From positions 2,232,001 through 2,296,000 of the forward strand of contig NZ_CP107945.1 in assembly GCF_036057275.1 (NCBI RefSeq): 64,000 bases of DNA, read 5' to 3'. Each line of letters begins with the position of its first letter. The stretch's first letter is position 1. A program made the position numbers and the translations under genes. The stretch is from Streptomyces sp. NBC_00390 (GTDB taxonomy: Bacteria > Actinomycetota > Actinomycetes > Streptomycetales > Streptomycetaceae). Shown in pieces: positions 51,974 to 60,966 of the stretch. Under the pieces are notes generated by a model. The model had not been told where the DNA came from. It saw nothing but the letters and a program-made list of their open reading frames with translations, and ran no database searches.

Positions 51974-54043
51974 TCACGCCCCCAGCTGCAGCCCTTCCGC
52001 CGCCTGTTCCACCATGGCGAGTCCCCGCCTGCTGATCCGCACGGCGAACGGCTCCCCGGCCACCCGCAGCCCGGAGATCTGTACGGCTCCGAGCGGCACG
52101 CAGCGGATGGGCCGCAGCGCAACCATGCGGGCGGGAGCGTCCGGGCGGATCCCGGCGAGCGCGGTCAGCAGATGGAGCGCACAGGCGGCGGCCACTGCCG
52201 CCGGCCGGCACGCCGCGGGATGCGGCGCCGGCACACCGTCCGCCGTGCGCTGCCGGCCCGCGTACATCTCGGGCAGCCGGTTACCGAACGCTTCGGACGC
52301 GTCGACAAGACCGCGTACCAGGGACGACGCCTCCTTCTCGTGGCCGGCGGCGGCCAGCCCCGCCACGGCGACAGCGGTCTCATGCACCCGCACGGCTCCG
52401 GACCGGTGCCCGAAGGGGTTGTGCCCGGGTTCTCCGGTGCCGAGGCTGCGCAGACCCCAGCCGCTGTCGAGTGCCGGCCCGCCCAGCAGCCGGGCCAGTT
52501 GCTCGGTCCGCTCCTTGTCCAGCAATCCGGCGGCCGGCCGACCGCCGCCCACCAGCCCTGTGTCGAGGAGATGAGCGGCGCTGCTTCCGAGCAGCGACAG
52601 CGGTCGGCCGCCGGGCAGCCTGGCCGCCGCAGGCCGGCCTCCGGCGCGGTCGTCGATCCAGAAGTCCTCCTGGAACCGGTCTCTCAGCGCACCGGCCCAC
52701 TGCCGCCAGTCCTCGGCCCCGGGACGGCCGGTGGCCTCCAGCACATCCGCACCGAGGATCGCGGCCCGGTGCGCGTGCGCCTGGGTGTCGGAGCGCAGCA
52801 CACCGGCCGCGCCGGGTTCGGGAAGCAGTCCCTCGTCGCCCGCAGCCTGCCGCAGCCATTGCAGACAACGCTCCGCCGCCGGTACGAGCTCCGTGAACTC
52901 TTGCTCGGGCATCCCCCAGCGCCAGGCCTCAGCCAGGACCGCGGGGAAGGCGAGGGTCGCTTCCATGCCCGTGCAACTCGGCGGAAGATGCGGGCCCGCG
53001 TCCCGCAACGGTCCGGGGATCCGACCGAAATCCGGCCCCTGGACCAAGAGTTGGGTACGGGCGAGCATGCGCAGGGTGGTTGCGGCGAGCCGGGTGGAGA
53101 GCGGCAGCGCCATCCGCACGGCCCACAGCGCCTCTGCCGGCGCGGATCCACACCGCCACGGTGCGCCTGCGCCGGGGAAGATGTCGGCGGGGTGGGCGGG
53201 GTCGCGGATCAGCAGTGCTCGCAGATCGCCCAGCGCGGTGCCGAGCAGTGCGGGCAGTCTGTGGTCGTCGCCCGCTGCCTGTGCTTCCGGCAGGAACCTG
53301 TCGGAAGCACAGCCGGCCCGGCTGAGGGGGCGGTCACGCTCGGTCCTGTCGGACGTCACGCGCAGTTCGATGGTCTGGGTGGTGCCCGGCCGCAGCACCA
53401 GCTCCCATCGCAGCAGTCCGGCCGAGGCAAGGGCGTCGTGCGGCGACGGATCGGCGGTGACGACGGCGTGGCCGCCGTCGTCCGTCGACCAGCGCAGTCC
53501 CGATTCATGGACGCTGGCGGCCAGTTCCGGCCCGGACCGGCCGGCGGTGACGGCACCGAGCTCGGCGAGGTCTGTGCCGAGCGCCACCTCCACGGGCAGC
53601 TTGAGCGGCTGGGCCGCAAAGCTGCGCAGCGTGATCCGTTCCGTTCCCAGGGCGTCGCGCACCCGCTCCACGCATACGTCCGGATCGGGCACGCCGTCGG
53701 CCGAGGTACGCACGACGGCCACGAACGTCGCACGGTCCGGCGAGACCGACCTTCCCTGAACCAGGGTCGGTTCACACCCGGAGATCCGCAACTGACTGCG
53801 GGAGAGCAGTCGCCGGCCCGAATGGTAGACACCCGCGATCCCATGGCCGTCGAGCTGGCCGTCCTCCGGCAGGATCGCCATGCAGGGCAGAGCGACGCAG
53901 ATGATCGTGCGGTGCACCGGCGGAGGATCGGCGGACCGTCCCGGCAGCGGCCTCGGCCCTGCCGGATCCCCACGACCGGGTCCGGGCCGGATGGGCTGTC
54001 GGATCTGAGCGGAGAGCGGTCGGCGAGGTGCGGTGGGGGCCAT
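51974..54043 (-). CDS. Glycogen-debranching-enzyme-like protein
   Basis: A 689-residue protein. The first ~230 residues resemble the N-terminal beta-rich domain of amylo-alpha-1,6-glucosidases (GHGIAGVYHSGRRLLSRSQL). The remainder is an (alpha/alpha)6 barrel-like domain (FPAVLAEAWRWGMPEQEF, GMEATLAFP, GVLRSDTQAHAHRAAILGA, GNRLPEMYAG). I did not find the full catalytic acid pair of GH133 or GH63, so activity is uncertain. ATG 54043 (MAPTAPRRPL) gives a proline-rich lead of ~45 residues; a shorter start at MAILPEDGQL (about 53880) is possible. It is a single-gene unit. Confidence 0.78.
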   Translation of the reverse strand: MAPTAPRRPLSAQIRQPIRPGPGRGDPAGPRPLPGRSADPPPVHRTIICVALPCMAILPEDGQLDGHGIAGVYHSGRRLLSRSQLRISGCEPTLVQGRSVSPDRATFVAVVRTSADGVPDPDVCVERVRDALGTERITLRSFAAQPLKLPVEVALGTDLAELGAVTAGRSGPELAASVHESGLRWSTDDGGHAVVTADPSPHDALASAGLLRWELVLRPGTTQTIELRVTSDRTERDRPLSRAGCASDRFLPEAQAAGDDHRLPALLGTALGDLRALLIRDPAHPADIFPGAGAPWRCGSAPAEALWAVRMALPLSTRLAATTLRMLARTQLLVQGPDFGRIPGPLRDAGPHLPPSCTGMEATLAFPAVLAEAWRWGMPEQEFTELVPAAERCLQWLRQAAGDEGLLPEPGAAGVLRSDTQAHAHRAAILGADVLEATGRPGAEDWRQWAGALRDRFQEDFWIDDRAGGRPAAARLPGGRPLSLLGSSAAHLLDTGLVGGGRPAAGLLDKERTEQLARLLGGPALDSGWGLRSLGTGEPGHNPFGHRSGAVRVHETAVAVAGLAAAGHEKEASSLVRGLVDASEAFGNRLPEMYAGRQRTADGVPAPHPAACRPAAVAAACALHLLTALAGIRPDAPARMVALRPIRCVPLGAVQISGLRVAGEPFAVRISRRGLAMVEQAAEGLQLGA

Positions 54044-54184
54044 GGGTGATCTGCGCCTTCCGTGCACTTCGAGCAGCCGCCGCAGGACGGGCGGCACGGG
54101 TCGGTCGACACCGCCACGACGATGAACGTCGGCACCCCTGCCCGAGTCACGCATCGCCTGGCCGAGGCCCCCCGGGTCATGCCG

Positions 54185-55582
54185 TCACCGCCCGTCCCGG
54201 CCACCGCGCTGCCCGCCGTGCCTGCCCGAACGCATACCGGCGCGGGCCCGCGTCCGAGCGGCAGCGGCAGCGGCACCGGGACGATTCCGGACCGACACGC
54301 GTTGCCGTTTTGCGGCCGACGCGCGTACCCGCCGGGGGCGCCGGCGCGTGGCGCCCGGGAGAGTGAGCGTCGGGAAGGCTCCGGGAGGACCTGGGGAGCC
54401 GGCGGGGACGGCAGTCTCCGGGGTACCAGGCGCGTCAGGGACCGCGGCGCAGGGCTGCTCATCGCGTGTCCGGCGCAGACAGCTGCGCAGCGTCTCCGGA
54501 TCCAGGCCCTCGTTGCAGGCCTGGTGCAGCAGTCGCGCGAACACGTACTCGGGATCGGCGCGCAGCGCGAGTCCGAGTGCGACCCGTGCGCCGGGCTCGT
54601 CACCGGTCGACCAGGAGACCCAGCCGGCAAGAGTGAGGGGAGCCGCCGCGTGTTCGAAATAGGCACCGCTGCATCGCCGCGACAAGGCGCGCCACAGGCG
54701 CAGCGCGGCGGGTGCCTCGGGTCCTTCCATCCACTCCGCCGCCCGGTCCCGGGTCTCCCGGTCCTGCAGGCCGAGGATCACCAGAGCGGCCTCGCGGGGT
54801 GTGATCAGCCTGTCGTCCGCGACGTCGGCCGCTGCCCCTTCGCCCGCGAGCGGCGTGGAAGCCATCCGTTCGACCAGTTTCCGGGCAAGGTCGAGCGTCT
54901 CCGCCGCGACCTGCCGCCTGCCCTGCTCTTCGAGGATCCTCGGCACCAGCGCCGCACCCGCGTCGTCCAGAGCCTGGATCTGCTCCTGGGCTACGGACAC
55001 GGCCGCCGGCGCGAACCGTCCCTCCAAATCCCTCAGGCTCCCGCGCACTTGAATCCCCGCGTAAGCGGCAGCGGCGGCCATCACCGAGGTGCCGGGCAGC
55101 GCCAGGGGGGTACCTTCGGGCGGGCAGCACCGCGCATCGGGGCAGCAGTAGGACCAGCAGCGCCCGTCGGAGATGCACAGCGCCTCGTACACGGGCACGT
55201 CGAGGGCACCGCACGCAGTGCGCAGCCGCTGCGCGAGCGGCCGAAGCCGCTCCATGACCTGCAGCCCAGTCTCCTCGCCGGCCGGGTCCTGACAGAGAAA
55301 GACGACGATGCCGTCGGGTCGCGAGCCGCGGCGCTCGCAGCCGTGGATCAGGCACTCGGCGAGTTGCCCGGCCACGGGTTGCCATTCGCGCGGCGAGCGC
55401 GGAATACCGAGCCGCAGCCGCCCGCCGAAGCGGCCGTGGTTACCGTGCAGGGCGACGAGCACGATGGAATCGTTCGGATGGAAACCCATCATGTACGGCA
55501 GAGCATCGGCCAGTTCGGCGGGGCCGCGCAGGGTGATCTGCGGGTCGGTGGCGGGGCCGCTGGGGTCGTGGTGCTGGTTCAT
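54185..55582 (-). CDS. DUF4192 domain-containing protein with Cys cluster and basic tail
   Basis: A 465-residue actinobacterial protein of unknown function. The DUF4192 core starts ALPYMMGFHPNDSIVLVAL and spans about 15-370. Near residues 140-155 a cysteine cluster, CISDGRCWSYCCPDARCC, could bind metal. The last ~50 residues are strongly basic (RRRPRRVRASAAKRQRVSVR), suggesting nucleic-acid binding. It is transcribed divergently from recQ across a 110-bp region with a DnaA-box-like palindrome, so the two may work together, for example in DNA damage handling; this is an inference. Start ATG 55582. Confidence 0.85.
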   Translation of the reverse strand: MNQHHDPSGPATDPQITLRGPAELADALPYMMGFHPNDSIVLVALHGNHGRFGGRLRLGIPRSPREWQPVAGQLAECLIHGCERRGSRPDGIVVFLCQDPAGEETGLQVMERLRPLAQRLRTACGALDVPVYEALCISDGRCWSYCCPDARCCPPEGTPLALPGTSVMAAAAAYAGIQVRGSLRDLEGRFAPAAVSVAQEQIQALDDAGAALVPRILEEQGRRQVAAETLDLARKLVERMASTPLAGEGAAADVADDRLITPREAALVILGLQDRETRDRAAEWMEGPEAPAALRLWRALSRRCSGAYFEHAAAPLTLAGWVSWSTGDEPGARVALGLALRADPEYVFARLLHQACNEGLDPETLRSCLRRTRDEQPCAAVPDAPGTPETAVPAGSPGPPGAFPTLTLPGATRRRPRRVRASAAKRQRVSVRNRPGAAAAAARTRARAGMRSGRHGGQRGGRDGR

Positions 55583-55619
55583 GGCACGACGGTCTCGCAG
55601 GGAACCCGGCTGCGCGACC

Positions 55620-55643
55620 CCTGTGGATAACGTTATCCACAGG
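55620..55643. promoter_or_regulatory. 24-bp perfect palindrome of two inverted DnaA-box-like sequences
   Basis: TGTGGATAACGTTATCCACA with flanking C-C/G-G gives a 24-bp perfect palindrome. Each arm contains TTATCCACA, the consensus DnaA box (Streptomyces prefers TTGTCCACA). It lies 38 bp upstream of the DUF4192 start and 50 bp upstream of recQ, in their shared promoter region. Confidence 0.8.
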
Positions 55644-55692
55644 CTCACGGCCGCGTTCGCGCATTGTCGGTGCCATCAGGTTGCATGGGGGC

Positions 55693-57864
55693 ATGACCAA
55701 CCCAGACCGCGCAGAGCTCAGAGCATCCGCCGACTCCGTACTCGCCCGTCTCGTCTCCGACGGGTCGGGCACCGCCCGGCTGCGTGAGGATCAGTGGCGG
55801 GCGATCGAGGCGCTCGTCGCCGACAAGCGCCGAGCGCTGGTCGTGCAGCGGACGGGCTGGGGCAAGTCCGCGGTCTACTTCGTCGCGACCTCGCTGCTCA
55901 GGGCCCGAGGTGCGGGACCGACCGTGATCGTCTCTCCGCTGCTCGCGCTCATGCGCAACCAGGTGGAGGCTGCGGCGCGGGCAGGGATCCACGCCCGGAC
56001 GATCAATTCCTCCAACGCCGAGGAGTGGGACACCATTCAGGCCGAGGTGGCCGCGGGTGAGGTGGATGTGCTGCTCGTCAGTCCCGAGCGGCTGAACAAC
56101 CCCGATTTCCGTGACCAGGTGCTGCCGAAGCTGGCCGCGGCCACGGGTCTGCTGGTGGTGGACGAGGCCCACTGCATCTCCGACTGGGGTCATGACTTCC
56201 GGCCGGACTACCGCAGGCTGCGCACGATGCTGGCCGAGCTGCCCGCAGGCGTCCCGGTCCTTGCCACCACGGCCACCGCCAATGCGCGGGTCACGGCGGA
56301 CGTGGCCGAGCAGCTGGGCACGGGAGCGGGCACGGACGCCCTGGTGCTGCGCGGTCCGCTCGACCGGGAGAGCCTCAGCCTGGGTGTGCTCCGGCTTCCC
56401 GACGCCGCGAACCGCCTTGCCTGGCTCGCCGACCATCTCGGCGAACTGCCCGGCTCGGGAATCATCTACACACTGACGGTCGCGGCGGCCGAGGAGGTCA
56501 CCGCGTATCTGCGCCAGTGCGGACACACGGTGGCTTCGTACACAGGCCGTACGGAGAACGCCGACCGGCAGCAGGCGGAAGAGGACCTGCTCGCGAACCG
56601 GGTGAAGGCGCTGGTCGCCACCTCCGCCCTGGGGATGGGCTTCGACAAGCCCGACCTCGGTTTTGTCGTGCACATGGGCTCACCCTCCTCCCCCATCGCG
56701 TACTACCAGCAGGTGGGCCGGGCGGGCCGCGGTGTGGAACACGCCGAAGTGCTGTTGCTCCCGGGCAAGGAGGACGAGGCGATCTGGCAGTACTTCGCCT
56801 CGGTCGCCTTCCCGCCCGAGGAGCTCGTCCGCCGCACCCTGGACGTGCTGGCCCGTTCGGACAGGCCGCTGTCGCTGCCCGCCCTGGAGCCCCTCGTCGA
56901 GCTGCGGCGTACACGTCTGGAGACCATGCTCAAGGTGCTGGACGTGGACGGCGCGGTGCGCCGGGTCAAGGGCGGCTGGACCGCCACGGGACAGCCATGG
57001 ATCTACGACGCGGAGCGGTACGCGTGGGTGGCGCGGCAGCGCGAGTCCGAGCAGCAGGCGATGCGGGACTACACACGGTCCACCTCGTGCCGGATGGAGT
57101 TTCTGCGGCGTCAACTGGACGACGAGGAGGCAGCTCCTTGCGGACGGTGTGACAACTGCTCAGGTGCGCGTTTCAGCGACAAGGTGTCGGCGGCCGCGCT
57201 GGACGCCGCACGAGGGGAGTTGGGCCGTCCGGGCGTCGTTGTGGAGCCGCGCAAGATGTGGCCCACGGGGCTCGCGGCCGTCGGTGTCGGTCTCAAGGGC
57301 CGCATTCCGGAAGGCGAGCAGTCGTTCTCCGGGCGAGCACTGGGGCGACTCTCGGACATCGGCTGGGGCAACCGGCTGCGGCCGATGCTCGCCGCGCACG
57401 CACCGGACGCGACGGTCCCTGACGACATGATGGGCGCGGTGGTGACCGTGCTCGCCGACTGGGCGAAGGGGCCAGGCGGCTGGGCCTCCGGGGAATCCGA
57501 CGCGCCACCGCGACCGGTCGGTGTCGTCACCGTCGCTTCCCGCAGCAGGCCCCGCCTGATCGGGTCGCTCAGCGGCCGGATCTCCGAGGTCGGCCGGATG
57601 CCGCTGCTGGGCAGTGTCGAGTACGTGTCAGAGGCCTCGGACGTGCAGACATCACGCACCAACAGCGCACAGCGCGTACGGGCACTGCACGAATCGTTCG
57701 CTGTGCCGCCGGAGCTGGCCGCCGCACTGTCCGCCGCCGACGGCCCGGTGCTGCTGGTCGACGACTACGCGGACAGCGGCTGGACGCTGGCAGTCGCTGC
57801 ACGGCTGCTGCGCAGGGCGGGCGCGAAGGGGGTGTTTCCGCTGGTCCTCGCCGTTCAGACCTGA
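55693..57864 (+). CDS. recQ: RecQ family DNA helicase fused to a phosphoribosyltransferase-like domain
   Basis: A 723-residue 3'-5' DNA helicase. The helicase core has RTGWGKSAVYF (motif I, 53-62; Trp for the usual Gly), DEAHCISDWGHDF (motif II, ~155), TATAN, and QQVGRAGRG (motif VI). The zinc-binding RQC-type cysteines are CRMEFL...CGRCDNC (466-489). No HRDC domain follows; instead residues ~500-723 end in VLLVDDYADSGWT, the PRPP-binding loop of a phosphoribosyltransferase. Start ATG 55693, with a weak ribosome site; a TTG at 55681 is the alternative. Confidence 0.9.
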   Translation: MTNPDRAELRASADSVLARLVSDGSGTARLREDQWRAIEALVADKRRALVVQRTGWGKSAVYFVATSLLRARGAGPTVIVSPLLALMRNQVEAAARAGIHARTINSSNAEEWDTIQAEVAAGEVDVLLVSPERLNNPDFRDQVLPKLAAATGLLVVDEAHCISDWGHDFRPDYRRLRTMLAELPAGVPVLATTATANARVTADVAEQLGTGAGTDALVLRGPLDRESLSLGVLRLPDAANRLAWLADHLGELPGSGIIYTLTVAAAEEVTAYLRQCGHTVASYTGRTENADRQQAEEDLLANRVKALVATSALGMGFDKPDLGFVVHMGSPSSPIAYYQQVGRAGRGVEHAEVLLLPGKEDEAIWQYFASVAFPPEELVRRTLDVLARSDRPLSLPALEPLVELRRTRLETMLKVLDVDGAVRRVKGGWTATGQPWIYDAERYAWVARQRESEQQAMRDYTRSTSCRMEFLRRQLDDEEAAPCGRCDNCSGARFSDKVSAAALDAARGELGRPGVVVEPRKMWPTGLAAVGVGLKGRIPEGEQSFSGRALGRLSDIGWGNRLRPMLAAHAPDATVPDDMMGAVVTVLADWAKGPGGWASGESDAPPRPVGVVTVASRSRPRLIGSLSGRISEVGRMPLLGSVEYVSEASDVQTSRTNSAQRVRALHESFAVPPELAAALSAADGPVLLVDDYADSGWTLAVAARLLRRAGAKGVFPLVLAVQT

Positions 57865-57932
57865 CGCGGGGGTCAGTTGGGCCTGCAGGACAGGGATATG
57901 AGCGTCATACCCGCCGATTCTTGCCGGTCATG

Positions 57933-57976
57933 CCAAATTGCTCGTTGCCGCATTCCCATGCGGCAGGAACAATTGG
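57933..57976 (+). other. Long hairpin between recQ and the downstream gene
   Basis: A perfect inner stem TGCCGCAT / ATGCGGCA (57946-57953 / 57958-57965, loop TCCC) is capped by an outer stem CCAAATTG / CAATTGG (57933-57940 / 57970-57976). There is no U-run, so it is not a standard terminator. It lies 68 bp past recQ and about 100 bp before the next start codon; it could be a recQ terminator or leader element. Confidence 0.6.
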
Positions 57977-58078
57977 GGCTGCTCCCCCGCACGGCCCGTT
58001 CGGGTCCTGAAGGGCCTTGCCGTGGCGCGCCCTCACCCGACCCTGCCCGCACGTGGGCGCGTATGCGAAGGGAGGAAC

Positions 58079-58708
58079 GTGACCTTCGGATTCGCTCCGT
58101 CCTCAGCCACTTCGTTCACCGCACCGGCGAACTCCGCGAACCGCCTCGCCAGGATGCTCGAGCCTGCCGAGTGGGCTGCGGCAGGTATCCCGCTCCTGCG
58201 CAACCCGCGCGAGGTGGTCAGTGCGCTGCACACGCGGCATCACCCCAAGCCCTCGACGGCTGTCGTCGCCGTGCTCGACCACGAGGAACGACTCGCCGCC
58301 AGCGCCTCGTTCTCCCGGCATTCCGCGCCGGCGGACGGCTGGGAGCTGCGCAATGCGCTGCTGGCACATCTGCGCCGCGTCATCCCGCACGACCTGCGCC
58401 GCCGCACACCGGTGCGGACCGCCGTGCTGCTCTACTGCCGTGAAGGCGACGAGCGCTGGACGGAGGAGGACGGTGCGTGGATGTGGGGGCTGCGGGACGC
58501 CTGCACCCTGCATGGGCTGCGCTGCGGCGCGTACATCACGCTGACGAGTGACGGCTGGCAGGTGCTGGGCGAAGGCCGTGGCGGCCGCCGGCCCAGCTCG
58601 ACGTCGACGCCGGGGCATCCGGCCGACGCCATGGCAGAGGCGGATGCGCTGCCCCTGCGTACCGCAAGTGGTGCCGCCGACGCCCTTCGACGCACGGCAG
58701 CCCGCTGA
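58079..58708 (+). CDS. Conserved Streptomyces hypothetical protein
   Basis: A 209-residue protein that I cannot assign. The N-terminus is short and disordered; a conserved domain runs from RLARMLEPAEWAAAGIPLLR through LDHEERLAASASFSRH and LRNALLAHLRRVIPHDLRRR, and ends LHGLRCGAYITLTSDGWQVL. The last part recalls the C-terminal helix and strand of RadC/JAB-fold proteins, but the metal-binding residues are not there. The Ser/Thr/Pro tail is probably flexible. GTG 58079 has GGGAGG just upstream. It is transcribed in the same direction as recQ, about 215 bp downstream. Confidence 0.7.
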   Translation: MTFGFAPSSATSFTAPANSANRLARMLEPAEWAAAGIPLLRNPREVVSALHTRHHPKPSTAVVAVLDHEERLAASASFSRHSAPADGWELRNALLAHLRRVIPHDLRRRTPVRTAVLLYCREGDERWTEEDGAWMWGLRDACTLHGLRCGAYITLTSDGWQVLGEGRGGRRPSSTSTPGHPADAMAEADALPLRTASGAADALRRTAAR

Positions 58709-58721
58709 AGGAGGTCATCCA

Positions 58722-58748
58722 CCGGCTGCCCACGACATGGGCAGCCGG
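58722..58748. terminator. Bidirectional terminator between convergent genes
   Basis: A perfect 11-bp stem CCGGCTGCCCA / TGGGCAGCCGG with a 5-nt loop, between the stops of the hypothetical genes at 58708 and 58788. Confidence 0.8.
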
Positions 58749-58787
58749 GTCACGACCGGACCGTCGGGTCCGTACCGGCAGGACGGC

Positions 58788-59441
58788 TCAGACGCCGATG
58801 CCGAGCACGGCGCTGATCCGCTTGGGGTCACCGCACACGATCAGCAGCGCTCCGGCCTTCTGCATGGCGGCCGGCAGCGCGTGGGCAGCCGCGTCGTCCG
58901 GGCCCCCGTTGAGCGCGACGACCACGACGGGCCGGGACGAGGCGCGCCCCAGAGCGGCGGCGTCCGCGTAGAAGACATCGTCGCGGGCATCGTGCTGGGC
59001 CCAGTAGGCAGTCTCACCGAAGGACAGCTCGTGAGCTGCCCATGGGTGCTGTTCACCGGTCGTCAGCACCAGCACGTCGCCCGGGGCACGGCCGGTGTCG
59101 AGCAGCAGGTCGACCGCCTCGCCGGCGGCGTCGAGCGCGCCGTCCGCGGGAGCGGGAATCACTTGGACCTGCGGCCCGGAACGATTCTCCGGCCGGGACG
59201 GCTGGGGCTTCGCGGCAGCCACGTGGGTGCGCTGCGCGGGGGGCGTGGGCCGGGCCGGGCCGGGGCCCGGGTGTCCGGGACGCGGCGAGGCCGCGGAACG
59301 CGGACCGGGTACGGGACGAGGGGTCGGCGCGGTACGGCCTGCGGCCGGAACGCGGGGACCCTGGGCACTCTCGTGAATCTGAGGCTCCTCGGGTATGAGA
59401 GGCATGGGTTGATATCTATCAAACGTCGGTGCGGATGGCAT
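58788..59441 (-). CDS. Conserved hypothetical protein
   Basis: A 217-residue protein that I do not recognise. A proline/arginine-rich N-terminal half (about 1-95) is followed by a globular C-terminal domain with beta-alpha character: VDLLLDTGRAPGDVLVLTTG, HELSFGETAYWAQHDARDDV, FYADAAALG, RPVVVVALNGG and LIVCGDPKRISAVLG. The repeated strand-loop-helix layout suggests a nucleotide-binding-like fold without a P-loop. Start ATG 59441 (MPSAPTFDRYQP) lacks a good ribosome site; the ATG at 59405 is also possible. It lies 48 bp beyond the rnhB stop, on the same strand. Confidence 0.6.
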   Translation of the reverse strand: MPSAPTFDRYQPMPLIPEEPQIHESAQGPRVPAAGRTAPTPRPVPGPRSAASPRPGHPGPGPARPTPPAQRTHVAAAKPQPSRPENRSGPQVQVIPAPADGALDAAGEAVDLLLDTGRAPGDVLVLTTGEQHPWAAHELSFGETAYWAQHDARDDVFYADAAALGRASSRPVVVVALNGGPDDAAAHALPAAMQKAGALLIVCGDPKRISAVLGIGV

Positions 59442-59488
59442 CGGCGGGTGGGCACATAAGCGCGACCGTGCTGCCGGCATGGGTGAGT

Positions 59489-60187
59489 TCAGAAGTCGAA
59501 GCCGAGCTGGCCCCCGCTTTCCAGTGCGGCCGCCTCCGGCGAGATCCGGACCTTCTTGAGGTGCCGCCACTGGGGCAGCGCATCGAGATAGGACCACGAG
59601 AGCCGGTGGTACGGGGTGGGGCCCAGCGTCCGGAGTGCCGCCTTGTGCACGGGCGAGGGATAGCCGGCATTCTCCGCGAAGGCGAAGTCGGCGCACTCCA
59701 GCAGCTCCGCCATCATGGCGTCCCTGCGCACCTTGGCGATGACCGAAGCGGCGGCCACCGCGACACACGACTGGTCGCCCTTGATCACTGTACGGACCAG
59801 CCATGGCGCACCGAGGTAGTCGTGCTTGCCGTCCAGAATCACGGCGTCCGGACGAACCGGCAGACCGTCCAGCGCGCGGCCGGCGGCGAGCCGCAGTGCC
59901 GCGGTCATTCCGAGCTCGTCGATCTCCTCGGGTGAGGCGTGTCCGAGAGCGTGCGCGGTGACCCAGGACTCCAACTGTCCTGCCAGTTCCGTACGGCGCT
60001 TGGGACTGATCAGCTTGGAATCGGTGAGCCCGGCCGGGGGTCGGCGCAGTCCGGTGATCGCCGCGCACACCGTTACCGGCCCTGCCCAGGCCCCGCGGCC
60101 GACCTCGTCCACGCCTGCAACGATCTTGGCGCCGGTTGTGGCCCGGATCGAGCGCTCGACTGTGTGGGTGGGTGGTTCGTACGGCAT
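59489..60187 (-). CDS. rnhB: Ribonuclease HII
   Basis: RNase HII cuts RNA embedded in DNA, including single ribonucleotides. The 232-residue protein has the family [16 protein letters not shown] (first Asp-Glu of the DEDD site), the [12 protein letters not shown] region, the Asp of VILDGKHDY, and the C-terminal [28 protein letters not shown] segment. The catalytic acidic residues are all seen except that I could not place the last one with certainty. Start ATG 60187. It probably shares a promoter with the downstream hypothetical gene. Confidence 0.95.
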   Translation of the reverse strand: MPYEPPTHTVERSIRATTGAKIVAGVDEVGRGAWAGPVTVCAAITGLRRPPAGLTDSKLISPKRRTELAGQLESWVTAHALGHASPEEIDELGMTAALRLAAGRALDGLPVRPDAVILDGKHDYLGAPWLVRTVIKGDQSCVAVAAASVIAKVRRDAMMAELLECADFAFAENAGYPSPVHKAALRTLGPTPYHRLSWSYLDALPQWRHLKKVRISPEAAALESGGQLGFDF

Positions 60188-60261
60188 GGCGCCAGCAAGC
60201 GTACGCCGCCGGACCCCACCAGCGACAACCGGATTCCGGTCATGGGCGGCGCAGCCGTCGA

Positions 60262-60888
60262 TCAGCCGTTGCGCGGGCTGAGCAGCGGAACCATCACCTG
60301 ATCGATCATGTCGGCGATGTCCTGGTCCGGCCATTCGCTGCCACACACCTTGGAGCGGTACATCATCAGGCCCGGGATCACGTCGAAGACCAGGTCCCCG
60401 GCGGCATCGGGACGCACGTCCCCGCGCATCACCCCGCGGCGCACCACGTCCTGGAGCAGCCGGGTGGACGGCTCCACGACGCGAGTGAAGATCACACCCT
60501 GGAAGCGATGCGCGCTCGCCGTGTCACATTCGTGAAGGACGGAGCGCAGCGCGATGCCGGTGGGGGAGAACATGGCGTCACGCACTCGGAGGCAGAGCTG
60601 GAGAAGGTCCTCACGGATTCCTCCGTGGTCGGCCGCCTGGTCGAGTACCGGCAGTCCGGCCTCGAGAGCGTCCGCGACAAGATCCTGCTTCGACGGCCAG
60701 CGGCGGTAGACGGCAGCCTTCCCCGTCTGCGCGCCGGCGGCGACGCGTTCCATCGTCAGTCCGCTCCATCCGACCGTGCTCAGCTGCTCCAGTGCGGATT
60801 CGAGGATCGCGCGTTCCAGTACGGCTCCGCGGCGGCGCAGCGAGGCCGGGGGCGTCCCGGCGGCCGCTGTCGAGCGCGAAGTGGCCAT
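60262..60888 (-). CDS. TetR family transcriptional regulator
   Basis: A 208-residue TetR repressor. The N-terminal HTH covers about 20-65 ([40 protein letters not shown]) and the ligand domain spans ~70-205. Its start codon faces that of the MFS gene, with two matching 18-20-bp palindromes between them. It probably represses both itself and the exporter and is released by the exporter's substrate. ATG 60888 was chosen because GGAG lies 8 nt upstream; the ATG at 60894 is too close to it. Confidence 0.9.
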   Translation of the reverse strand: MATSRSTAAAGTPPASLRRRGAVLERAILESALEQLSTVGWSGLTMERVAAGAQTGKAAVYRRWPSKQDLVADALEAGLPVLDQAADHGGIREDLLQLCLRVRDAMFSPTGIALRSVLHECDTASAHRFQGVIFTRVVEPSTRLLQDVVRRGVMRGDVRPDAAGDLVFDVIPGLMMYRSKVCGSEWPDQDIADMIDQVMVPLLSPRNG

Positions 60889-60918
60889 GGTCATCTCTCC
60901 GTTGGGGACAAGACATCT

Positions 60919-60938
60919 AGTGAACGCTTGCGTTCACA
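60919..60938. promoter_or_regulatory. TetR operator 1
   Basis: AGTGAACGCTTGCGTTCACA: inverted GTGAACGC/GCGTTCAC with two central bases, 31 bp before the tetR start. Confidence 0.8.
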
Positions 60939-60966
60939 GACAGGGACTCTCTACGGTTGACGGGAC

